DNA from: Planctomycetaceae bacterium
GTDB taxonomy: Bacteria; Planctomycetota; Planctomycetia; Pirellulales; Thermoguttaceae
Length of the DNA: 64,000 bases
Assembly (NCBI GenBank): GCA_004556055.1
Contig: SFIW01000007.1
Coordinates: 4,568-68,567, forward strand
Direction: 5' to 3'
How positions within the stretch are numbered: position 1 is the stretch's first letter; each line of letters begins with the position of its first letter. Made by a program: the position numbers and the translations under genes. Shown here in pieces: positions 26,643 through 35,713 of the stretch. The notes beneath the pieces are model-generated. The model did not search any database and had not been told where the DNA came from. It saw only the letters and a program-made list of their open reading frames with translations.

Positions 26643-28766
26643 ATGGACTTTTTTGAAAGCCAAGATCGAGCCCGCGCTCTGTCGGTTCGACTTACAATTC
26701 TTTTTACGTTGTCTGTCGTTCTTACGATCGTGTTGGTTCATTGTTTAGTCTCTGCGGTCGTTGCGATGCTCTATTACTCCGACTACATGGGAATTGGGAT
26801 GAAGCAATTCTTTTATAGCAAGCTTTCTTCTCCTCTCCTGATTCTGGCGGATTGCTCGCTTACCGTGTTGACGATCTTCTCAGGGATGCTCTTTAAATCA
26901 TCACAGATAAAGAAAGGGGGAAGCGATAAGATTCTTAGCTCTCTCAATGCGACGATGGTACCTCGCAATTCCCCTGATCTGCGAGAGCGGAGGTTATACA
27001 ACGTTGTCGAAGAAATGTCGATTGCGTCTGGCGTTCCCGTCCCTCGCGTTTTTATCATAAAAGGCGTCGACGGAATCAATGCCTGCGCGGTTGGCCTTTC
27101 TCCTGAAAACGCCGCGATTTGTGTTACGGAAGGCGCCTTGAAGCGTTTAAAACGAGACGAACTTCAAGGGGTTGTCGCCCACGAATTTAGCCATATTTAT
27201 CACAGTGATATGAAGCTAAATATGCGTCTGCTCGCCGTCTTGTTTGGAATCGAACTGATCGTTATTTTGGGTACTTATACGATCCAAATGGCCTTCACTG
27301 ATTCGGGAGACGACGACTCCAAAGCGAAGTTTTACACTTTTCTCCTCATACTGGCGATTGGTATAAGCCTTGTGTGCATCGGTTGGACGGGCATTTTGTT
27401 CGGCAATATGATGCGCGCGGCGGTGACGCGTCAACGCGAATACTTAGCGGACGCGTCCGCCATTCAATTTACGCGTAATCCGGAAGGACTGGCGAGCGCG
27501 CTGAAAAAAATTGGAGGGGCCGGCGTCGAAACGTCCGTCGGCGGTAAAGGCGCGCAACAGGCGGCGCATTTCTTCTTTGCGCCTGTTTTCAAACCTGGGA
27601 TCATGCTCGCGCTCTTTCGCACGCATCCGCCTCTTCGTAAGCGAATCAAGACGATTGATCCGTCTTTTGACGGCGTCTTCCCTGCCTATGACGCCTCTTC
27701 GGAAGATGAGACGATCTTCAGACCGTCTGACGTCGACGCTTCTAATATCTCTCTGTTCACGGATTCCTCGAAGAACATAACGGTGGACGACTCCGTAGCT
27801 GAGAATGACGCTTCTAGCGTTTCCAACGCGGATTCCTCGAGCGTAATGGGGGACGACGCTGGCGTCGAGAGCGACGCTTCCAACGTTTCCAACGCGGATT
27901 CGACTCCTGCTCCCTCGCCATCCTCCGAGCGTCGTTCTTTGCCCCAGGAACTTTATGGCGACGGATGTAAGTTGGAAAAAGACGGTGAAAATCTCCTTGA
28001 AGCGCAAATTCCGACTCCGCTCTTCCCCGCGCTAGACGAGTTTATTTCTTCTTTAGAGAACGCCCGAGCGATAGTGTTTTCCGTTCTTCTGGATAAGGAC
28101 TCTAGAATCAAGGCAATCCAACGCGAGGGCCTCCAGAAAAGGTATTCGAGCGCTTCAGACAATGAAGCGTTAGAAAAGGCGATTTCCCTTGTTGAAGGGC
28201 TTTCCGACGCAACGCGTCTTCAGGTTGTTCGAATTTGTATTCCTCTTCTTAAAACGATGACTTCCGGAGAATATGATTCTTTCCGCCAGGCGACGTTTTT
28301 CCTGTGCTGCGTCGACAAACGACTCGACGTGTTTGAATATACGTTGCAATGTCTAGCGATTCGCGAACTTGACGTTTTCTTCGGTCTTTTAGCGCCGATG
28401 GAAGTCAAATACAATACGGCGTCAAGCGTGAAAGATCGTCTTGTGAACGTCTTGGCGGCTTTAGCGACGCAGGGCGCTTTGAAAGACGGGGACGCTGAAT
28501 TGGCGTTTGAAAAGGGATGTTCGGGACTCGGAATTTCCGCGGAGTTTCCCCCTTCTGAGTCGGTTACGTTGCGCACGTTTACCGAGTCGCTCAACGAACT
28601 TGCCAAGTCCTCGCCTCAATTAAAGAAACTCGTGATGGAAGCGTGTTGGCGTTGCGTTCTTTACGACGAAGTCGTCACGGAACGCGAATTGGTTCTTATA
28701 AGCGCCGTAGCGGCGGCTTTAGGTATTCCGGCTCCTTTTTGGCAGAGTAAAAATATCGAGGCTTAG
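26643..28766 (+). CDS. M48 metallopeptidase (HtpX-like) with long C-terminal extension
   Basis: A membrane zinc protease. Two hydrophobic segments precede the catalytic HEFSH (residues 180-184); two more follow, and the downstream Glu is in QREYLADASAIQF. Residues about 1-340 cover the peptidase. An Asp/Ser/Asn-rich linker (about 345-425) contains imperfect repeats of SNADSS type. The C-terminal 270 residues are helical, ending in CWRCVLYDEVVTERELVLISAVAAALG, a TerB-like signature. The protein is much longer than HtpX (about 290 residues), though peptidases of this extended type occur in planctomycetes. It probably works with LemA upstream in membrane protein quality control (inference). Confidence 0.88.
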   Translation: MDFFESQDRARALSVRLTILFTLSVVLTIVLVHCLVSAVVAMLYYSDYMGIGMKQFFYSKLSSPLLILADCSLTVLTIFSGMLFKSSQIKKGGSDKILSSLNATMVPRNSPDLRERRLYNVVEEMSIASGVPVPRVFIIKGVDGINACAVGLSPENAAICVTEGALKRLKRDELQGVVAHEFSHIYHSDMKLNMRLLAVLFGIELIVILGTYTIQMAFTDSGDDDSKAKFYTFLLILAIGISLVCIGWTGILFGNMMRAAVTRQREYLADASAIQFTRNPEGLASALKKIGGAGVETSVGGKGAQQAAHFFFAPVFKPGIMLALFRTHPPLRKRIKTIDPSFDGVFPAYDASSEDETIFRPSDVDASNISLFTDSSKNITVDDSVAENDASSVSNADSSSVMGDDAGVESDASNVSNADSTPAPSPSSERRSLPQELYGDGCKLEKDGENLLEAQIPTPLFPALDEFISSLENARAIVFSVLLDKDSRIKAIQREGLQKRYSSASDNEALEKAISLVEGLSDATRLQVVRICIPLLKTMTSGEYDSFRQATFFLCCVDKRLDVFEYTLQCLAIRELDVFFGLLAPMEVKYNTASSVKDRLVNVLAALATQGALKDGDAELAFEKGCSGLGISAEFPPSESVTLRTFTESLNELAKSSPQLKKLVMEACWRCVLYDEVVTERELVLISAVAAALGIPAPFWQSKNIEA

Positions 28767-28797
28767 CCTTTTTAGGCTGGTTTGTGCTATAATTATA

Positions 28798-28803
28798 GAC
28801 CGC
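28798..28803 (+). promoter_or_regulatory. Possible -10 box for the metallo-hydrolase gene
   Basis: TATAAT in GCTATAATTATAG, about 57 bases before the ATG at 28860. No clear -35 was found. Confidence 0.35.
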
Positions 28804-28859
28804 TTCTGCGTTGTATGACGCGTTTTCATTATTTTTGGTCTTCTATAGGGAGGTTTATT

Positions 28860-29792
28860 ATGGATCGTAGGACGTTTCTTCTTTCTAGCTTAGCCGTTCC
28901 GCTGGCGTTCGACGCAACCCAATCTAACGATTGCTTTGCGAAAGAGCCAAAGAAGACTTTGAATTTTTCACAAAACTCGGACGATCCCAAGGCGACGCTT
29001 TGGCAACTCTCCAACGACTCCGGCGCTCAGATGATGGGGTATGTTCTGAAGACCCGCGAGGGGCATACGATCGTCTTTGACGGCGGTTGGGCTCACAATG
29101 CGGACGAGCTTCTTGAACTTATTAACGGCGAATGCGGCGGTAAGGTCGACGCATGGTTTTTGACGCACGCGCATAGCGATCATTGCAACGCGCTCGTGGA
29201 AATTTTGACCAATCGTCCTAACTCGGTGAAGATTCAGAATCTCTACTATAACTTTCCACCTCAAGAATGGATCAATGAAAACGAAAGTTATTGCAAGGAA
29301 GAAACCGACGCGATTTTTGAAGGGCTCGCCAAGTTTCCAAGCGCCCAAAAGCCCGCGCCGAATCAGGTCTTTGAATTTGGTTCGCTTCGTATAGAATGTT
29401 TAAACGACTTTGACCTGTCGATCAAAAATAACGCCATCAATAATTCGACGATAACCTATCGTTTGGACGTCGGCGACAAGTCGATTTTGATACTTGGCGA
29501 TCTTGGATACGAAGGTGGAGATCGTCTTTTAGAGGCTCAGCGAGACAAGTTGTCATGCGAATTTTGTCAAATGGCGCATCATGGACAACAAGGCGTGCGT
29601 CGGAACTTTTATGAAGCGGTTAAGCCGACATATACTCTCTGGCCGACTCCAGATTGGCTTTGGCGCAACGACGCGGGCGGAGGAGATGGCACGGGCCCCT
29701 TTAAAACGTGCGACACGCGTTGTTGGGCGGCTGAACTTGGGGTAAAGGACTATTATGTATCGAAAGACGGTCTTATAAAATTGACCTTCTAA
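28860..29792 (+). CDS. Exported metallo-beta-lactamase-fold hydrolase
   Basis: The 310-residue protein opens with a possible Tat-type signal (MDRRTFLLSSLAVPLAF). It has the metal-binding motif HAHSDH in FLTHAHSDHCNALVEIL, then LILGDLGYEGGDRLL and MAHHGQQG. This pattern resembles the ComEC-type branch of the metallo-beta-lactamase superfamily. The substrate is unknown; two metal ions are expected at the active site. The frame is open 26 codons further upstream, but GGGAGG is placed eight bases before the ATG at 28860. The gene sits between the M48 peptidase and a protein kinase and appears to have its own promoter. Confidence 0.8.
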   Translation: MDRRTFLLSSLAVPLAFDATQSNDCFAKEPKKTLNFSQNSDDPKATLWQLSNDSGAQMMGYVLKTREGHTIVFDGGWAHNADELLELINGECGGKVDAWFLTHAHSDHCNALVEILTNRPNSVKIQNLYYNFPPQEWINENESYCKEETDAIFEGLAKFPSAQKPAPNQVFEFGSLRIECLNDFDLSIKNNAINNSTITYRLDVGDKSILILGDLGYEGGDRLLEAQRDKLSCEFCQMAHHGQQGVRRNFYEAVKPTYTLWPTPDWLWRNDAGGGDGTGPFKTCDTRCWAAELGVKDYYVSKDGLIKLTF

Positions 29793-29863
29793 GTTTATCG
29801 TAAAGATATTTTGCGAAACCACACGCCCTCGGCGTTGTTTTAATTCAATAAGAGATACGAACG

Positions 29864-29902
29864 GCGCGGCTCGCTACGATATCAATCTGTATCGAGTCGC
29901 GC
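29864..29902 (+). promoter_or_regulatory. Leader hairpin upstream of the kinase gene
   Basis: A 10-bp stem with one G-T pair (GCGCGGCTCG with CGAGTCGCGC) lies 30 bases before the kinase start. A T-run does not follow it, so a leader element is more likely than a terminator. Confidence 0.35.
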
Positions 29903-29932
29903 TCCTTCCCCCCTTAGGAGAGAGACAACGTT

Positions 29933-31738
29933 ATGACGGTCGGGCGCAACGAGGTAATAATGGACGATCGTACCGATTTATGCGGGAAGACGCTTGGCGA
30001 TTATCAAATTCTTAAACGAATTGGAGGCGGGGCGACGTCCGACGTTTTCCTTGCTCGACAAATATCGTTGGAACGTCATGTCGCGTTGAAAATCCTTAAA
30101 GACGCGCTAGCTTCGGACGATAATTACGTTCGCCGGTTTTTGCACGAAGCGCGCGCCGCAGCCCAGTTGGAACATCCAAACGTTGTTCGTATCTATGAAG
30201 TAGGCGAGTTAAAAAATCCTGAGCCGTCTTCTTGGTTGAAATTGGGTAAGAATCGGCGCGAGAGTGCTAAAAGTTATTGGTTTATTTCCCAAGAATTTAT
30301 CTCTGGCGTAAGCTTAGCGCAATTTTTGCGACGTAACGGCCCCGCGTCGATTCAACAGACCTTCGTCGTATTAGAGCAGGTCGCCGCCGCATTAAAGTGC
30401 GCGTCGGACTTCAACCTGGTTCACCGAGACGTTAAGCCTGAGAATATTCTTGTTGATTCGTCTGGAATCATTCGCGTTGTCGATTTTGGACTTGCTCGCG
30501 CAATCGGTCCGACTGAGTCCACGATGACGGGCGCCTACGCGACGAGAACCGGAGTCGCGCTTGGAACGCCTCTCTATATGAGTCCCGAGCAGGCGCGAGG
30601 CCAGACTGTCGACGCGCGTAGCGACGTTTATTCGCTTGGCGTTACCGCCTATCAGCTTTTAACGGGCAGGGCTCCTTTCAATGGCGCCACGCCTCTTGCC
30701 GTCGCTCTTAAACATATTAACGAACGTCCGACTTCCGTTAGCGAACTTCGCCCAGAGGTTCCCGAAGGTCTTGCGAACTTGGTTATGCGGATGTTGGAGA
30801 AGAACGCAGCAGACAGACCGGCGTCTCTCTCCGAACTAATCAACGATATACGCGCGGCTCGTCGAGAGTGTCAGTGCGCTTTTTCTCGTGCAGAATCGTC
30901 TTTGAAGGAAGCGGTATTGGATGAGGAGAGCGGCGTTTCAACTTTCTTTTCTACGGATGAAGAACGCGAACGATATGATCGAGTAGCGACCACGACGTCG
31001 TTGGCTCTTGATTGGCGCGCGACATACGATCAACTTGAATCTGTTAAACGCGAGGGCGTCGTCTTTTGGAATCGACGGCGCGTCGCTTTCTTTTCCGTCT
31101 TCCTCGTCGCTTCTTTTCTTTTAGGCGGTTTGCTTCATATCATTAATAATAGACGACTTTCGTTCGCTCCTCCCGAGCCTCCTTTATGCGTCGAACGATT
31201 TCGCACGGTTGAAGAACAGTATGTGTTCGCTCTTCAAACGGGAGCAGTCGACGCGTGGAAGAGCGTTTACGAGTATTTTCCAGGGGTTGATTATTGGGAA
31301 GTTCGCGCAAAGAAACAATTGGCGCTTGTATATGTGTCGGAAAATGACGTTGAATCAGCAGGAAGTCTTTTTCAGGAGTTAGGGGGACGGACGAAATCAG
31401 ACGTCGCCGTCGAAACTTTCGTTCTCGCCGGACGATCATGGCTTGAAGCTCAACGCGGGAATTATAGCGCGGCGGTTTCGCTCCTCTCCGAACTTACCGT
31501 GAAGCCTAACCTCGATCACATGACTCAATACTTGGTTGCCAAAACGCGCGGGATTATTCAAAAGAGGTATGAAATTGATTTCAGATCTGCGCCCGTGAAC
31601 GACGCCCGACAGTTTGAGACGCCCACGCCGTACCGCCCCCAATATCCCCGCGCCAAGGGAGCTGAGAGCGGGATGGCGCGTTTTCGAGGCGGACGTCAAA
31701 ATGATCAAACTGAAGATCGTTCCGTTAAGACCCCTTAA
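29933..31738 (+). CDS. Membrane-anchored Ser/Thr protein kinase (Hanks type)
   Basis: The kinase domain spans about residues 22-310: Gly-rich loop IGGGATSDVF, catalytic lysine in VALKIL, HRDVKPENIL, DFGLA, and the activation-segment end SPEQARG with SDVYSLGVTAYQLLTGRAPF. All catalytic residues are present, so it should be active. A basic stretch precedes one membrane segment (FFSVFLVASFLLGGLLHII, about 384-403). The 200-residue extracytoplasmic part looks helical and TPR-like (SLFQELGG, YSAAVSLLSEL). Planctomycetes encode many such kinases. Two starts are possible, at 29933 (AGGAGAG upstream) and 29960 (GAGG upstream). It has no obvious operon partner or substrate gene nearby. Confidence 0.92.
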   Translation: MTVGRNEVIMDDRTDLCGKTLGDYQILKRIGGGATSDVFLARQISLERHVALKILKDALASDDNYVRRFLHEARAAAQLEHPNVVRIYEVGELKNPEPSSWLKLGKNRRESAKSYWFISQEFISGVSLAQFLRRNGPASIQQTFVVLEQVAAALKCASDFNLVHRDVKPENILVDSSGIIRVVDFGLARAIGPTESTMTGAYATRTGVALGTPLYMSPEQARGQTVDARSDVYSLGVTAYQLLTGRAPFNGATPLAVALKHINERPTSVSELRPEVPEGLANLVMRMLEKNAADRPASLSELINDIRAARRECQCAFSRAESSLKEAVLDEESGVSTFFSTDEERERYDRVATTTSLALDWRATYDQLESVKREGVVFWNRRRVAFFSVFLVASFLLGGLLHIINNRRLSFAPPEPPLCVERFRTVEEQYVFALQTGAVDAWKSVYEYFPGVDYWEVRAKKQLALVYVSENDVESAGSLFQELGGRTKSDVAVETFVLAGRSWLEAQRGNYSAAVSLLSELTVKPNLDHMTQYLVAKTRGIIQKRYEIDFRSAPVNDARQFETPTPYRPQYPRAKGAESGMARFRGGRQNDQTEDRSVKTP

Positions 31739-31889
31739 TCTAACTTCTTGACGATTCTATGGCGAAGATGCGCCCTTGCGGACAATTCTCTTTATGATAA
31801 AATTAAAATTCCCCTCTATTTGAAATTCAGTCGTCGAGGCGAATCTGCGTCGACGATAAACGCCAATTGTTAGAAGTGAACTGATCCAT

Positions 31890-32348
31890 ATGATTGAGGA
31901 ACCGGAGACAATCTTGTATACAGACGGGGCATGTAGCGGTAATCCCGGCCCAGGCGGTTGGGCTTTTGTACTGTATCATGCGCCTTCAGGGAAGAGATTG
32001 GAACGTTCGGGGGGAGAACCTCAAACGACGAATAATCGGATGGAATTGCTTGCCGTTGTTGAAGGACTCTCGGCTTTAAAACGTCCGACGACGATACGGC
32101 TTGTGAGCGACAGCACATATGTGCTTAACGGTCTGTCCAAATGGATGAGTTCATGGAAAGCAAACGGTTGGCGCAGAAAAGAGAAGGGACGTTGGGCCGA
32201 GGTAAAGAATCTTGATCTATGGCAAAAACTAGATGAGCTCGTTTCGCTCCATGAAGTCGAGTTTGACTGGATTAAAGGACATGCAGGTCATAAAGAAAAC
32301 GAGAGGTGCGATGAACTCGCGGTCGCGGAATGGCGTAAATTGAAATAA
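31890..32348 (+). CDS. rnhA: Ribonuclease HI
   Basis: A 152-residue RNase H1 that cuts the RNA strand of RNA-DNA hybrids. It shows the expected catalytic carboxylates: D in LYTDGACSGNPGPGGWAF, E in NNRMELLAVVEGL, D in SDSTYVLNG and D in ENERCDELA. The basic helix/handle (WMSSWKANGWRRKEKGR) and GHAGHKENE are also typical. The length matches E. coli RnhA (155). It precedes an IMPase-family gene by 57 bp. Confidence 0.95.
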   Translation: MIEEPETILYTDGACSGNPGPGGWAFVLYHAPSGKRLERSGGEPQTTNNRMELLAVVEGLSALKRPTTIRLVSDSTYVLNGLSKWMSSWKANGWRRKEKGRWAEVKNLDLWQKLDELVSLHEVEFDWIKGHAGHKENERCDELAVAEWRKLK

Positions 32349-32405
32349 CGTTGTTCCTAGAGCGCCTTCTTCTGATGACGCATCATTTCTGGAAGTAGAG
32401 TTAAA

Positions 32406-33254
32406 ATGTCGGAATTTTTGGATACGGCGGTAAGAGCTGCGCATGAGGCGGGCGCCATATTAAGGGAAAAATTAGGAAAAGTGGGGTTCCGCGAAAAGAG
32501 TCGCGCGGATCTTGTAACGGAAGCGGACGTTTTAGCGCAGCGAGCGATCGAAGAGATCGTGCTTGACGCGTTTCCTTGTCATTGTTTTTTGGGCGAGGAG
32601 TCTCAGGGGAAAACTCCCTCCTTTGGGGACGCCTTCGCATCAAACGTTCCTGCGGGACAGATGCTTCGCGAAGCTCAGTGCGGAAGCGCGGCTCCTGCTG
32701 ACAAGCCTTACACGTGGATTGTCGATCCTCTTGACGGAACGACGAATTTCGTACACCGCGTTCCTTTCTTCTGTACGTCGATCGCCTTGGCGCGCGGTAA
32801 CGATATCATTTGCGCCGCGATTTACAATCCGAATACCAACGAATTATATACGGCGGAAAAGGGGTGTGGCGCGTATCTTAACGGCGCTAAAATTACGACG
32901 AGCTCCGAAGAGGATCCCGCGCATGCGCTCGTCGCAATTTCCTACGAGACCGAAGCGCGTTCAGATTCACTCGACACGCTTGCTTTCCAGCGTTGCGTGA
33001 CTGTTTGCCAAGCTCTTCGTCGTACTGGTTCGACCGCGTTAAATCTTGCGTACGTTGCGTCTGGGCGTTTTGAAGGGATGTCGTGTCAATCGGCGCACCC
33101 TTGGGACGTTGCGGCGGGAGTCCTTATTTTGCAGGAAGCTGGCGGCGTCGCGACGAATACCAACGGCAAACCCTTTGACTTGGCGAATCAACCGCTCCTT
33201 GCGACCGCGAATTGGTCGCTACAGAATCATTTCCTGAAGGTTTTAAATCCGTAG
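32406..33254 (+). CDS. Inositol monophosphatase family protein
   Basis: A 282-residue Mg-dependent phosphatase with the family motifs in order: LVTEADVLAQRAIE, FLGEES, IVDPLDGTTNFVHRVPFF and HPWDVAAGVLILQEAGG. These supply the metal-binding Glu and Asp residues. Substrates in this family include inositol-1-phosphate, other sugar phosphates and PAP; the sequence alone does not choose. It follows rnhA closely and ends at a very strong terminator. A second, HisN-like member of the superfamily is encoded at 34754-35575. Confidence 0.9.
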   Translation: MSEFLDTAVRAAHEAGAILREKLGKVGFREKSRADLVTEADVLAQRAIEEIVLDAFPCHCFLGEESQGKTPSFGDAFASNVPAGQMLREAQCGSAAPADKPYTWIVDPLDGTTNFVHRVPFFCTSIALARGNDIICAAIYNPNTNELYTAEKGCGAYLNGAKITTSSEEDPAHALVAISYETEARSDSLDTLAFQRCVTVCQALRRTGSTALNLAYVASGRFEGMSCQSAHPWDVAAGVLILQEAGGVATNTNGKPFDLANQPLLATANWSLQNHFLKVLNP

Positions 33255-33270
33255 TATTACACTTTAAGGC

Positions 33271-33309
33271 AAAAGAGGGTGCGATCTTTCCCCGATCGCA
33301 CCCTCTTTT
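33271..33309. terminator. Strong bidirectional terminator
   Basis: A perfect 16-bp stem (AAAAGAGGGTGCGATC with its complement) and 7-base loop, T-rich on both sides. It serves the IMPase gene and the convergent oxidoreductase gene. Confidence 0.93.
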
Positions 33310-33335
33310 CTTATTGGAAGACGCTTCAATTTTTC

Positions 33336-34562
33336 TTACCACATCTTAAATTCCGGGATGCGGAGGGTTTCGCCGTCTTTCAGCGCCGAGGTGTGAGCGA
33401 CGATACCAGGAACCGTCGTGTTAAGGGCTACCGCCACGTTCACGAGCGGATGACGATCCTTCAGGATCGACTCGATAAAGTTCGAACCCAGGTAACCGTG
33501 GGAACCGCCGTGAGAACCTGGCGTGACTGTCGGGGGCAACGCCGGTTTGCGAAGATCGCCCAATTTGGCGACAATATTGTTCACCTCTTCGTTGCGTCCT
33601 GCGTAACCGCCGTTGAAGGCGCCAAGTTCGCCGCGCATACGCCCTGTTTCGCCACCCCAACCCCAAGAGTCCCAGCTAACGACCATTCGCGCGGAGCCTC
33701 CTTCAGAGGTTGTGAAAAGCGCCGTTTCTGTTCCAAAGTAATTGTTGTAAGGATTTTGTCCCGGCTGATATTCCTCTTCCTTGCTCACATGACCAACGCA
33801 GGAAACGGACGTGAAGCTATTGCCCGTGACGCAGGTATAGTAGGCGTTCGAATGTGTCGGATACCATTGAGGCGGGAGGCCTCTACGCCAGTTCTTATAC
33901 CCCTCGAGGACGCCGACTCCGAAGTGATAGTACTCGCCTTCGGTATAAATCATTTGTCCAAACCCGCCGGCATTGTAGATCTTGCGCGCCTGATAGACGT
34001 CGTCGTGGAACGCGCTCGTCTCGAACATTCCGTAGTAGAGACCGGTTTCTTTAACCGTTTCGTATAGACGATAAGCGTGTTCAACGTCTCCAAAAATTGC
34101 CGGAACGGCGGAGGCGACATGCTTTCCATGCTTTAACGCAAGGCAAGCGAGATCGGCATGGCTCGGCGCGTCCGTCGCGATAAAGACCGCCTCGATAGAG
34201 TCGTCTTTGACCATCTCTTCCAACGATTCGTACGTTTTCTCACAGCGACACGCTTTGGCAAGGCCCGCGCAACGATCCGGGAACAAATCGGTTACGGCGA
34301 CCACTTCGGCGTTAGGATGATCTTGCAGCCCAAATTGCGCCCCGAATTGGCATAAACCGTATCCCGCAATACCAATACGAAGCTTTCTGTCAGTGAACGG
34401 CTCCCATTTGGCGTTAGGATCGACCGCCGTGTCGGTTTCGTCAAAACCTTGAATTTTCGGTTTGTCCTGCCCCTTAACCGAAGACGGTAAAGCGGAGGCT
34501 AAAGCGACTCCGACGGCGCTGTTGACGATAAAAGAACGACGAGACATGGAAAAGTCGTGCAT
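33336..34562 (-). CDS. Gfo/Idh/MocA-family oxidoreductase, exported
   Basis: A 408-residue protein with a twin-arginine-type leader (MSRRSFIVNSAVGVALASAL). A Rossmann domain follows (LRIGIAGYGLCQFGAQFGL, VVAVTDLFP), then the family C-terminal region. The usual EKP is replaced by SAVPAIFGD, a recurrent difference in planctomycete exported members (from memory). The family oxidises or isomerises sugars and related compounds with NAD(P). The frame is open 30 codons upstream, but GAGGTAA lies six bases before the ATG at 34562 and gives a proper leader. It is less similar to the two tandem paralogues at 35.7-38.4 kb than they are to each other. It runs opposite to the neighbouring HisN-like gene. 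Confidence 0.88.
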   Translation of the reverse strand: MHDFSMSRRSFIVNSAVGVALASALPSSVKGQDKPKIQGFDETDTAVDPNAKWEPFTDRKLRIGIAGYGLCQFGAQFGLQDHPNAEVVAVTDLFPDRCAGLAKACRCEKTYESLEEMVKDDSIEAVFIATDAPSHADLACLALKHGKHVASAVPAIFGDVEHAYRLYETVKETGLYYGMFETSAFHDDVYQARKIYNAGGFGQMIYTEGEYYHFGVGVLEGYKNWRRGLPPQWYPTHSNAYYTCVTGNSFTSVSCVGHVSKEEEYQPGQNPYNNYFGTETALFTTSEGGSARMVVSWDSWGWGGETGRMRGELGAFNGGYAGRNEEVNNIVAKLGDLRKPALPPTVTPGSHGGSHGYLGSNFIESILKDRHPLVNVAVALNTTVPGIVAHTSALKDGETLRIPEFKMW

Positions 34563-34753
34563 GAAGTTACCTCGAACAAAGAACAGTGAATGAATAGCGG
34601 TCTGATAGATTTTTAGACGTTGCCAAGAAATTATAGAAATCCAGCGCTTCATTTCAATCTTGGCGCTTGGTTATTTTGTGTTAAATTTTCGTATAGTTTT
34701 CGTTTTGAGAGACTTAACCTAAAATATCCTTTTGGCTCAAGGCTGGAATACCA

Positions 34754-35575
34754 ATGAAGAACCGTTTTGAATTTGCCGTAAACTTGGCGCGTCAAATGGG
34801 CAATTTGACCCTTGAATATTTCGATAGCGACTCCATGGACGTCGAGAAGAAGCAGGATGGCACGCCTGTTACGAAGGCGGATCGCGGCGCCGAAGCGTTG
34901 GGACGAAAATTGATTATGGAGGCCTTCCCGGACGATTCGATCTTGGGAGAAGAACTCGACGACAAGATCGGCTCCTCTGGTTGGCAATGGGTCATCGATC
35001 CGATTGATGGAACCAAATCGTTCGTTCACGGCGTTCCAATTTATTCAAATCTCGTCGGCGTTCAAAAGATTGCGCAAGACGGCAAGCTTGAACCTCAAAT
35101 CGGCGTCATTTGGCTGCCTGCGTTGGGGCGCGGCGTTTGCGGGGGCATGGGACTCGGCGCTTGGGAAATTTTTAATGATGACAGTAAACGACGACCTGCG
35201 CGCGTATCTTCGGTAAGTCGTTTGGAAGACGCGCTTTTTCTTACGACGGATTGCTATGATTTTGATCTTGTCGGTCGAGAAGGCGCGTATGACGAGCTTG
35301 AAGAAAAATGCCGTTTAACGCGTACGTGGGGAGACGCTTACGGTTATTATCTTGTCGCGACAGGGCGCGCAGAAATTATGACGGATCCTTTCTTCGAACT
35401 CTGGGACGCCGCGCCGATGGTTCCGATTCTTCACGAAGCGGGCGGAGTTTTTGGCAACTGGCAGGGCGAGGAAACGATCGAAGGGCGCGAGGGCGTCGCG
35501 ACCAATGGCGCTTTGCGTGAAAAAGTCGTCGAAATCTTACGACGTTATCCGAAAACAAAGATTCCTGTACGTTGA
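34754..35575 (+). CDS. Histidinol-phosphatase-like IMPase (HisN type)
   Basis: A 273-residue member of the IMPase fold with the motifs VTKADRGAEALGR, ILGEE, WVIDPIDGTKSFVHGVP and LWDAAPMVPILHEAGG. The DPIDGTKSF and FVHGVPIYSNLVGV forms match HisN-type histidinol-phosphate phosphatases, last but one step of histidine synthesis, more than inositol phosphatases. No other his gene is present, so the assignment rests on sequence alone. It is divergent from the oxidoreductase gene upstream and precedes the tandem oxidoreductases by about 140 bp. Confidence 0.78.
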   Translation: MKNRFEFAVNLARQMGNLTLEYFDSDSMDVEKKQDGTPVTKADRGAEALGRKLIMEAFPDDSILGEELDDKIGSSGWQWVIDPIDGTKSFVHGVPIYSNLVGVQKIAQDGKLEPQIGVIWLPALGRGVCGGMGLGAWEIFNDDSKRRPARVSSVSRLEDALFLTTDCYDFDLVGREGAYDELEEKCRLTRTWGDAYGYYLVATGRAEIMTDPFFELWDAAPMVPILHEAGGVFGNWQGEETIEGREGVATNGALREKVVEILRRYPKTKIPVR

Positions 35576-35713
35576 GAAATGAATTTGTTTCGGATAGAAT
35601 TTGATAATATAAATTCTTTCGAGGATATTGAATTTTGTACATAAATTGGATAGAATCGGAATATGGAGGGGATTCCTTTTCTGCAATCCTTCGTATTACT
35701 AGGAGCCTAATTG

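Noticed and set aside
33279..34067. A 262-codon open frame on the plus strand
   Set aside because: Antisense to the Gfo/Idh/MocA gene and overlapping its terminator; no domain or start signal.
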